Shown piece after piece: positions 1-7,255 of a stretch of 12,872 nt of DNA (the first letter of the stretch is position 1; every line of letters starts with the position of its first letter). The stretch is from NCBI GenBank assembly GCA_947506075.1, contig CANNNN010000033.1, forward strand, positions 1 to 12,872. Reading direction: 5' to 3'. This stretch comes from Methylococcaceae bacterium (lineage in GTDB: Bacteria; Pseudomonadota; Gammaproteobacteria; Methylococcales; Methylomonadaceae). Below the pieces are notes generated by a model, which did no database searches, was not told the DNA's origin, and saw only the letters and a program-made list of their open reading frames with translations. Made by a program: the position numbers and the translations under genes.

Positions 1-835
<835 letters not shown>

Positions 836-912
836 AACGAACCTTCAAATTGGTTTGGATGAGACTTCTGGAAGCAGGTTTAAACGGTGCTGATTTTAGA
901 AATAATAATTGC

Positions 913-943
913 ATTATATATCGTGATTAATAGCAGATGTTAA
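913..943 (-). promoter_or_regulatory. Candidate promoter of the lipoprotein gene
   Basis: On the minus strand a perfect TATAAT lies at 918-913, with TTAACA (5 of 6 to the -35 consensus) at 943-938. The 19-base spacer is longer than ideal. It sits about 80 bases upstream of the lipoprotein start, in the divergent spacer shared with the channel gene. Confidence 0.45.
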
Positions 944-959
944 CCTTGATGTTTGTTTG

Positions 960-976
960 ATACGCGTCCTGCGTAT
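960..976. promoter_or_regulatory. Operator-like palindrome in the divergent spacer
   Basis: ATACGC at 960-965 and GCGTAT at 971-976 form a perfect 6-base inverted repeat around a 5-base centre (GTCCT). It lies between the two divergent genes and upstream of a possible -10 (TACAAT, 995-1000) for the channel gene. The placement suits a regulator site, but a single short palindrome could be chance. Confidence 0.25.
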
Positions 977-994
977 GAACCGGCAAAAACAGTT

Positions 995-1000
995 TACAAT
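995..1000 (+). promoter_or_regulatory. Possible -10 element for the mechanosensitive channel gene
   Basis: TACAAT lies 40 bases before the ATG at 1041. I see no convincing -35 at 16-18 bases upstream, so the call rests on the hexamer and its position. Confidence 0.25.
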
Positions 1001-1040
1001 ATCAGCGTGTATCCATTCCCAGTTGTCCTCTACGTAATCT

Positions 1041-4000
1041 ATGAAAACCAACAAGTTCCCTACCGCGCAGATAAATAGTTATTCCCTGCTGTTTATTTTG
1101 CTTTTTATAACGCTGTGCTCAACCGGGACCTCGGCTAAAAGTACTACGCCGAATGCCGGGCAAAATAACTCGACGATTGAAATTAATAAAGATGCCCTAA
1201 AGGCCAAAATTGAGGCCACCAATACTAGAGAAGGTATAGATGAGGCGACAAAATCCAAGTTGCTGATTATTTATCAGGCGGCGGAAGATAATTTAAGCAA
1301 TGTCGAAAAGTTTAAAGCACAGGCAGCCGATTTTAAAGCGGCTATCAAGCAAGCGCCGGAACAAACCAAAAAACTGCAAAAGGAAATTGAGCCGACGCAG
1401 TTGAAAGTAACCAAGCAAAAAACGGAAAACTTTAAGCGGATACCGGTTGAGGAACTTGAACAGCGGCTTATTATAGAAAAAGGAAAAATTAGTAATCTGG
1501 ATGAACAGATAAAAAAATTTGAGTCTGAGTTGGTGCTGCAAACTAACCGTCCGCAGCTGATTCGCGAAGAAACGGTGGCGGCCCAGCAAGACCTTGATGC
1601 GACACAAAAAAAGCTGGCAGCTTCTGCTGGAAAATTTGATCAAAAACTTGAAGTTGAAGCCAGGCAAGCACAACTGAAAACGTTGATTGATGCGCGCATT
1701 GCCGAGTTGAGAATGCTTGATGTTGAAGCGATCAGCAATCAGTCCAGAGTCGATTTGCTTAAAGCTCGGTTGCAGCTGCTGGAAAGTCAAAAGTCGGCGT
1801 TAAGTCCAGTTGTAAGCGCAATCGAAGCACTTGTTTTCGAGCTGCGGCAGCAGGAAGCCAAACAATTACAGGATGCACTCAGCCAGGCAGAAAAAGCGGT
1901 TTCCGGCAAGCATCTCCTTATCCAGGAACGTACACGAGAAAACATTCAATACAGTCGTGATTTGCAGGATATTACCGATAAAATTGAACAATACAGCGAG
2001 CAAAAAACCAAGGTTGAGACTAAGGCAGCCGATATTGAAGCCGATTTTAAAAGCGCCGAAAAGAAAATCAGTCTGGCGGGGTTAAGTCCGGCGCTGGGCA
2101 AGATCTTGCGTGAGCAGCGGCGTAATTTACCGGTTCCGGGTGAGTTTGAGCAGCAGTCCCTGACTATTCAAAACGAAACCGCGTTGATCAGTCTGGCGCA
2201 ATTTAAAGTTGAAGATAAATTAAAGCGTCTGGTAGATGTTGATACCGAACTAAAAGACATGATGAGTCAGCAGGTTGATCAAGCCCTGCCTGCCGAACAG
2301 CGCATGATGATACAGGCGGAACTTCGGGTGCTACTGGATAATCAGAAGGAATTGCTGAATAAGCTGGCGGTTGCCTATACCACTTATTTACGCACCTTGG
2401 GCGATTTTGATTTTGCCAGGCAACAAATGGGTGCTCAGGCCAGCAAGTTTGCGATTTACCTAGATGAGCGATTGCTATGGGTACCCAGTTCTGAGCCAAT
2501 TAACCTGGATTATATTAGCGAGCTCTATCGTTCAACGAAATGGTTGTTGTCACCGTTAAACTGGATGGGCGTGATAAAAGATACGCTTAAGTTAGCCGGC
2601 CATCATTTGATTTTGTCCTTTGTTGCGGCACTGGCTTTTGTCGGTCTGCAGTTGCTTAGAAAATGGGCAAAGCGCCAATTAGAGGCTCTCTCCGATAAAA
2701 CGGATAGTTTTTATTACACGTTAAGAGCCTTGGCTTATAACTTGATGCTGGTGGTGTCGTTGCCGTTGTTGCTCGTCTATCTTGGCTGGTTTTTAAATAG
2801 TGGTATGCAGGTTGCCGATTTTACTAATGCTGTCGGTGTCGGGCTACAGAAAGCTGCCATCTCGCTGTTTTTTCTGCAATTCTTATATCGCCTGTTTGCA
2901 CCCGATGGTGTGGCGCGTAATCATTTTCAATGGAAGAAAACCTCTGTCACGCTGTTGCACAAGCAGATCGCCTGGATACGTTTTGTTGCCGTACCGGGAA
3001 TGTTTTTAATCAGCGCTACCAGTGCCGCTAAGTTTACGGCACCCAGTGACAGTATCGGTAGGCTGGCGCAGATCCTGGTCATGGTTGCGATTGCGGTGTT
3101 TGTGGCTAGGGTGTTGAAACCCTCCGGCGGCATCTTGCACGACTACATCAATAAAAATACCGATGGCTGGGTCGCCAAATTGCGTTATGGCTGGTATTTC
3201 GCTGTCATCTGTTTTCCATTGGTTATCATCGGTTTTGCGGTCGCCGGTTACTATTTAAGCGCTCTGGAGTTACAGCAAAAATTAATCGTTACGCTAAGGC
3301 TGATTTTTTGGGCTGTCATTCTTCATGCGCTGGTGTTTCGCTGGTTAACCCTGGTTAACCGGCAGCTGGCAATTAGCAATGCCATACAAAAGCGCAAAAC
3401 GGCATCGGCTCATGAAAAGCATCTGACGGGATCGGAAGATCCTGTGTTGCCGGTCAATGAGCAGCAAATCGATATTCCCAAAATAAATGCCCAAACTATA
3501 AAGTTGCTGAATGTGTTTATCGGGTTTACGTTGATAATCGGTTTCTGGATGATCTGGAGGAACATCTTGCCGGCGTTTTCATTTCTGGAGAATATTGTGC
3601 TCTGGCAGCATCTGGTTAATGTCGATAATCAGGAGGTTTATCGGCCGATCAGCATGATCAATCTATTGCTGGCCGGGCTCTATGTTTTTATTGTCGTTGT
3701 CGCCATACGAAATTTTTCCGGGGTCATGGAGCTGCTGGTGTTCAGGCGCTTGTCGATAGAGGCCGGCGGTCGTTATGCGGTTAATCAGCTGGCTAAGTAT
3801 GTTTTATTTTCTATAGGTTTTATCAGCGTTTCAAATGAGCTGGGCGGCAGCTGGTCGCAGGTGCAGTGGTTGGTTGCGGCGCTTAGTGTGGGCTTGGGTT
3901 TTGGTTTGCAGGAAATCTTCGCCAATATGGTGTCGGGTATTATTCTGCTGTTTGAGCGTCCGATACGGGTCGGTGATACGGTAACTATCGACAATGTTTC

Positions 4001-4493
4001 AGGTAAAGTCAGCCGCATTCAGATGCGTGCCACCACGCTGATAGACTGGGACCAAAAAGAGTTGATTATTCCGAATAAAACCTTTATTACCAGTCAGTTG
4101 GTTAACTGGACTTTAAGCGATGCAACCACCCGTTTGGTGATTCCTGTGGGTATTGCTTACGGTTCTGATGTGGAGCTGGCGCATAAGGTCATGATCGACA
4201 CGGTTAAAGCTATGCCGCTGGTGCTCGCCGATCCGGAGCCTTGCGTATTGCTGGTCGGTTTTGGCGGTAGTTCGCTGGATTTTTCTATCCGAGTTTTTGT
4301 CAGTGAGATGGGCAACCGACTGCCGGTTGCCCATGATTTACACGTTATGCTGGAAAAAGCCCTGCGCGAGCACAATATAGTGATTCCATTCCCCCAGCGA
4401 GATATTCATATTCGCTCCGTGGCTAATCAAAACTATGGACTAAACCTGGGCGGAAAGCCGCCGCCGTTCGTGGAGCCGGAGATGCAGGAATAG
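1041..4493 (+). CDS. mscK: Large MscS-superfamily mechanosensitive channel, MscK/MscM (KefA) type
   Basis: This 1150-residue inner-membrane channel opens under membrane tension to release solutes during osmotic downshock. E. coli MscK and MscM are about 1100 residues, so the gene looks full length. Residues 1-32 look like a signal peptide. Residues about 45-470 are Lys/Glu/Gln-rich and strongly coiled-coil, forming the periplasmic domain. About ten hydrophobic segments follow between roughly 523 and 931. The MscS core begins with the pore helix (about 941-970, with small residues in LSVGLGFGLQEIFANMVSG). Next comes the beta domain with F-E-R-P-I-R-V-G-D-T at 971-980 and I-I-P-N-K at 1009-1013, then the cytoplasmic cage domain to about 1125. 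The ATG at 1041 has no clear Shine-Dalgarno but begins the signal peptide cleanly. Pro1140-Pro1142 form a PPP motif near the end. MscK versus MscM cannot be settled from sequence alone, so the symbol is provisional. Confidence 0.88.
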   Translation: MKTNKFPTAQINSYSLLFILLFITLCSTGTSAKSTTPNAGQNNSTIEINKDALKAKIEATNTREGIDEATKSKLLIIYQAAEDNLSNVEKFKAQAADFKAAIKQAPEQTKKLQKEIEPTQLKVTKQKTENFKRIPVEELEQRLIIEKGKISNLDEQIKKFESELVLQTNRPQLIREETVAAQQDLDATQKKLAASAGKFDQKLEVEARQAQLKTLIDARIAELRMLDVEAISNQSRVDLLKARLQLLESQKSALSPVVSAIEALVFELRQQEAKQLQDALSQAEKAVSGKHLLIQERTRENIQYSRDLQDITDKIEQYSEQKTKVETKAADIEADFKSAEKKISLAGLSPALGKILREQRRNLPVPGEFEQQSLTIQNETALISLAQFKVEDKLKRLVDVDTELKDMMSQQVDQALPAEQRMMIQAELRVLLDNQKELLNKLAVAYTTYLRTLGDFDFARQQMGAQASKFAIYLDERLLWVPSSEPINLDYISELYRSTKWLLSPLNWMGVIKDTLKLAGHHLILSFVAALAFVGLQLLRKWAKRQLEALSDKTDSFYYTLRALAYNLMLVVSLPLLLVYLGWFLNSGMQVADFTNAVGVGLQKAAISLFFLQFLYRLFAPDGVARNHFQWKKTSVTLLHKQIAWIRFVAVPGMFLISATSAAKFTAPSDSIGRLAQILVMVAIAVFVARVLKPSGGILHDYINKNTDGWVAKLRYGWYFAVICFPLVIIGFAVAGYYLSALELQQKLIVTLRLIFWAVILHALVFRWLTLVNRQLAISNAIQKRKTASAHEKHLTGSEDPVLPVNEQQIDIPKINAQTIKLLNVFIGFTLIIGFWMIWRNILPAFSFLENIVLWQHLVNVDNQEVYRPISMINLLLAGLYVFIVVVAIRNFSGVMELLVFRRLSIEAGGRYAVNQLAKYVLFSIGFISVSNELGGSWSQVQWLVAALSVGLGFGLQEIFANMVSGIILLFERPIRVGDTVTIDNVSGKVSRIQMRATTLIDWDQKELIIPNKTFITSQLVNWTLSDATTRLVIPVGIAYGSDVELAHKVMIDTVKAMPLVLADPEPCVLLVGFGGSSLDFSIRVFVSEMGNRLPVAHDLHVMLEKALREHNIVIPFPQRDIHIRSVANQNYGLNLGGKPPPFVEPEMQE

Positions 4494-4541
4494 TCTTTTC
4501 GTTGCTTTCGTGTTTTTGTGGATAAATAATGACATTCAGGA

Positions 4542-5552
4542 TTAATAGATAAGCTGTTTGGACGTGTCTCCGGCCTGTTCTGTGACTAATTTTGGAACCA
4601 GGTAGCCGGGCAGGGCGGTTTGAACTTGACGGATAAGTGCAAGAGCCTCACTTTTGGAGACTTCAAAATGTCCTGTGCCGCTTGCCTTATCCAATAAGTG
4701 CAGATAATAGGGGATCACGCCGTGGCTGAATAATTGTTCGCTCAGTTCGCAGAGTACGGCTGCATTATCATTCACACCTTTCAGCAGCACTGATTGGTTA
4801 AACAAGGTGATGCCGCTGTCTTTCAGTAAACCGCAGGCAGCAATAACCCGCTCATTGATTTCATTGCGATGATTGCAATGCATAATCATGACGACTTGTT
4901 TGGGGCTGAGTTTCAGCGTGTTAATAAATGCAGCATTTATTCGCGCGGGCAAAACGATAGGCAGGCGGCTATGTATACGGATGCGTTTCAAATGCCTAAT
5001 CTGTCCGAGCTGCACTATCAGCCTATTTAATCTTGAATCGCTTAGCAATAAGGGGTCGCCGCCGCTTAAAATGACTTCGGTAATGCTGGCATCGTCTTGT
5101 ATGGCTTCGATAGCGGCCTGTTCCTTTTGTTTGCTCAGCTGCAAGTCAGCGTACGGAAAATTCCGACGGAAACAATACCGGCAGTTGATAGCGCAACTGC
5201 CGGTATTGATAAATAATACCCGGCCCTGGTACTTGTGCAGCACGCCGGTTTGGGTGGCTGCGGCAAGATCGCCAACCGGATCGTGGCTAAAGCCCGGATA
5301 GGTGTTCAGTTCATCGTTGATGGGCAATACCTGGCGTAACAAGGGGTCATGCGGGTTGTTTTTTTCGATGCAGGCTGCAAAGCTTAACGGAACGCGTAAT
5401 GGAAAATTTTCGGCGGCGGCAATTGAAACCGGCAGGTCATTCGGTGATAAGTGTAAATACCTGCAAAGATCTTCAATGTTGGTAAAAGCCTCGGCAAGTT
5501 GTTGTTGCCAATTTTTTGTAAAGTGCTGGATTTCGGACTCTGGCTGGTGCAT
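4542..5552 (-). CDS. epmB: EF-P (R)-beta-lysylation pathway L-lysine 2,3-aminomutase EpmB
   Basis: EpmB (YjeK) is a radical-SAM, pyridoxal-phosphate enzyme. It converts (S)-alpha-lysine to (R)-beta-lysine, the donor for EF-P modification. The 336-residue product is close to E. coli EpmB (342). The iron-sulfur motif is C120-A-I-N-C124-R-Y-C127. It is followed by the S-G-G-D-P motif and by I-H-S-R-L-P-I-V, both typical of the lysine aminomutase family. Near the C-terminus, G-Y-L-V-P-K and then D-T-S-K place the likely PLP-binding lysine at 332. The ATG at 5550-5552 is the natural start by length, although no strong Shine-Dalgarno precedes it. The gene converges on the channel gene with only 48 bases between stop codons and no obvious terminator there. 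It diverges from efp, its functional partner, across a 76-base spacer. Confidence 0.96.
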   Translation of the reverse strand: MHQPESEIQHFTKNWQQQLAEAFTNIEDLCRYLHLSPNDLPVSIAAAENFPLRVPLSFAACIEKNNPHDPLLRQVLPINDELNTYPGFSHDPVGDLAAATQTGVLHKYQGRVLFINTGSCAINCRYCFRRNFPYADLQLSKQKEQAAIEAIQDDASITEVILSGGDPLLLSDSRLNRLIVQLGQIRHLKRIRIHSRLPIVLPARINAAFINTLKLSPKQVVMIMHCNHRNEINERVIAACGLLKDSGITLFNQSVLLKGVNDNAAVLCELSEQLFSHGVIPYYLHLLDKASGTGHFEVSKSEALALIRQVQTALPGYLVPKLVTEQAGDTSKQLIY

Positions 5553-5567
5553 TAGGGATGATTAAAG

Positions 5568-5617
5568 TTTCTATCGGTTGTTGGCTCTATTATAATGGTT
5601 TGATTTTACATTGTCTT
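5568..5617. promoter_or_regulatory. Bidirectional epmB/efp promoter with a shared symmetric -10
   Basis: The palindrome ATTATAAT (5589-5596) contains TATAAT on the plus strand (5591-5596) and TATAAT on the minus strand (5594-5589). On the minus strand, AAGACA (5617-5612) lies exactly 17 bases upstream as a 4-of-6 -35 for epmB. On the plus strand, the -35 position at 17 bases (5568-5573, TTTCTA) matches only 3 of 6. The expected efp leader is about 25 bases. The -10 elements are strong. The -35 assignments are tentative. Confidence 0.65.
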
Positions 5618-5618
5618 T

Positions 5619-5624
5619 GAGGGA
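5619..5624 (+). promoter_or_regulatory. Ribosome binding site fixing the efp start
   Basis: GAGGGA lies four bases before the ATG at 5629. This favours that ATG over an in-frame TTG at 5611, which would add six residues absent from other EF-P proteins. Confidence 0.8.
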
Positions 5625-5628
5625 AAAG

Positions 5629-6198
5629 ATGGCTAGTTACAGTACTAATGAGTTTAAAGCCGGGTTAAAAGTCATGTTGGATAATGATCCCTGTGCGATT
5701 ATTGAAAATGAATTTGTCAAACCGGGGAAAGGTCAGGCCTTTAGCCGGGTGAAAATCAGGAATTTGAAAACGGGTCGGGTGATTGAACGAACCTTTAAAT
5801 CGGGTGAGTCGCTGGAAGGCGCCGATGTAGTCGATGTCGAGATGCAATATCTTTATAACGACGGTCAGTTCAGACATTTTATGGTGCCGGACACCTTTGA
5901 ACAGTATCAGACCGAAGAAAAAGTGGTCGGTGACTCGGGTAAATGGCTTAAAGATCAGGATACTTGTACGGTAACTTTGTGGAATGATGTGCCGCTTGCG
6001 ATTTCGCCGCCTAATTTCGTCGACTTGGCCATTACCGAAACCGATCCCGGCGTGCGCGGCGATACTTCGGGCGGCGGCGGCAAGCCAGCGGTCTTGGAAA
6101 CTGGCGCTGTGGTCAGGGTGCCGTTGTTTGTACAAATTGGTGAATTGATTAAGGTTGATACCCGGACCGGCGAATATGTTTCCCGCGTAAAGGAATAA
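5629..6198 (+). CDS. efp: Translation elongation factor P
   Basis: EF-P binds ribosomes stalled between the P and E sites and stimulates peptide bond formation at consecutive prolines. The 189-residue product is almost the same length as E. coli EF-P (188). Three domains are expected: a KOW-like N-terminal domain (about 1-64) and two OB folds (about 66-127 and 129-185). The modification loop reads K-P-G-K-G-Q, with Lys34 at the position beta-lysylated in E. coli. The C-terminal signature runs from G-D-T-S-G-G-G-G-K-P-A to V-D-T-R-T-G-E-Y-V-S-R-V. The stop overlaps the epmA start by one base (TAATG), indicating co-transcription and probably translational coupling. Lys34 together with both flanking enzymes indicates the beta-lysine branch, not rhamnosylation or the unmodified type. 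Confidence 0.98.
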   Translation: MASYSTNEFKAGLKVMLDNDPCAIIENEFVKPGKGQAFSRVKIRNLKTGRVIERTFKSGESLEGADVVDVEMQYLYNDGQFRHFMVPDTFEQYQTEEKVVGDSGKWLKDQDTCTVTLWNDVPLAISPPNFVDLAITETDPGVRGDTSGGGGKPAVLETGAVVRVPLFVQIGELIKVDTRTGEYVSRVKE

Positions 6199-7175
6199 TG
6201 TCTCCTGATTGGCGGCCGACCTGCACGATAGAGTTGATCCGTTTAAGAGCTAAGGTGCTTGCCGAACTGCGTCAATTTTTTGCGGACAGATCGGTGCTCG
6301 AAGTGGAGACGCCAGTACTCAGTCACAGTATCGGGACTGATCCCCAGCTGGAATTTTTCACGACAGAATATTGTTTGTCGCCCCGGCGGCAAACACTGTT
6401 TTTACAAACATCGCCTGAATTTGCAATGAAACGGTTACTCGCGGCCGGCAGCGGCTCTATCTATCAGATAGGCAAGGTCTTTCGCAACGGCGAGTCCGGA
6501 CGCTTTCACAACCCTGAGTTTACGCTGCTGGAATGGTACCGGGTCGGATTTACCTTGCCTCAGTTAATGGATGAAATAGCCGAGTTGATCGGCAATTTGT
6601 TTCGTGACCGCTCGTTACAGGAAACGCAACGGGTCAGTTATCGGGAGATATTTATTTCGTTAACCGGTCTGGATCCGCTGGTATTTTCGTACCAGGATTA
6701 CTGCGCTTATGTCAGGCAATGTGGGTTATTCGAGGCTGTGGACATCTGCGGGCACGATCATGGCCTGTGGCTGGATTTTATATTCAGCCATAAGGTTCAA
6801 CCGTATTTGGGTGACAACGCCTTGTGTCTGGTATACGGCTATCCTGCTTGTCAGTCATCGCTGGCAAGAGTTTCTGAGCAGAATAATCAGCTTACCGAGC
6901 GAGTCGAGCTGTTTATTAACGGCATAGAGTTGGGTAATGGCTATTATGAATTGGCTGACGCTAAAGAGCAGAATCGGCGCTTTGATCAGGAATTGGCTGT
7001 CAGGCAGCATCAAAAACTGGTTGTTGCCGTTAAGGATAATCGTCTTGTTAATGCGTTGGAGTCGGGTTTGCCCGACTGTTCCGGTGTGGCTATAGGCCTG
7101 GATCGATTGTTGATGCTGTTGTCGGATAGTGCCTCCATTAAGGAAGTGCTTAGTTTTTCTATTCACAGCGCTTAA
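6198..7175 (+). CDS. epmA: EF-P--(R)-beta-lysine ligase EpmA (PoxA/GenX)
   Basis: EpmA is a truncated paralogue of the lysyl-tRNA synthetase catalytic domain. It activates (R)-beta-lysine with ATP and transfers it to Lys34 of EF-P. At 325 residues it equals the E. coli length and lacks the tRNA anticodon-binding domain. Class II synthetase motifs are visible: motif 1 around V-L-E-V-E-T-P (33-39), motif 2 F-R-N-G-E-S-G-R-F-H-N-P-E-F (95-108) and motif 3 G-V-A-I-G-L-D-R (296-303). Ala298 falls where E. coli EpmA also has Ala and true lysyl-tRNA synthetases have Gly, a residue linked to the beta-lysine preference. The ATG at 6198 overlaps the efp stop, with AGGA just upstream inside efp. Confidence 0.97.
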   Translation: MSPDWRPTCTIELIRLRAKVLAELRQFFADRSVLEVETPVLSHSIGTDPQLEFFTTEYCLSPRRQTLFLQTSPEFAMKRLLAAGSGSIYQIGKVFRNGESGRFHNPEFTLLEWYRVGFTLPQLMDEIAELIGNLFRDRSLQETQRVSYREIFISLTGLDPLVFSYQDYCAYVRQCGLFEAVDICGHDHGLWLDFIFSHKVQPYLGDNALCLVYGYPACQSSLARVSEQNNQLTERVELFINGIELGNGYYELADAKEQNRRFDQELAVRQHQKLVVAVKDNRLVNALESGLPDCSGVAIGLDRLLMLLSDSASIKEVLSFSIHSA

Positions 7176-7195
7176 GCTGGATTAAATATTTACTG

Positions 7196-7204
7196 TGATA
7201 TAAT
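7196..7204 (+). promoter_or_regulatory. Extended -10 promoter upstream of bamA
   Basis: TGATATAAT is a perfect extended -10 element (TGnTATAAT) in the 80-base gap between epmA and bamA. It predicts a start near 7211 and a leader of about 45 bases. No good -35 is visible, which an extended -10 can tolerate. I saw no convincing sigma-E-type motif. Confidence 0.6.
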
Positions 7205-7255
7205 CCGGCAGTTTTTGAACATTGGCCCCCTACTGTTTTATTTTTAGACTTCCCT

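Noticed and set aside
1293..1790. Minus-strand 165-residue ORF inside the channel gene
   Set aside because: It is antisense to the coiled-coil region. The Phe/Leu-rich translation is what Lys/Gln codons give in reverse, and it has no ribosome binding site or family features.
4494..4541. Bidirectional terminator between the channel gene and epmB
   Set aside because: No stem-loop of useful strength is visible in the 48 bases.
5611..5628. TTG start for efp six codons upstream
   Set aside because: The GAGGGA ribosome binding site lies between it and the ATG at 5629. Starting at that ATG gives the normal EF-P length and numbering, with the modified lysine at 34.
5665..6135. Minus-strand 156-residue ORF across efp
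   Set aside because: efp is conserved over its entire length on the other strand, and this ORF shows no recognisable domain.
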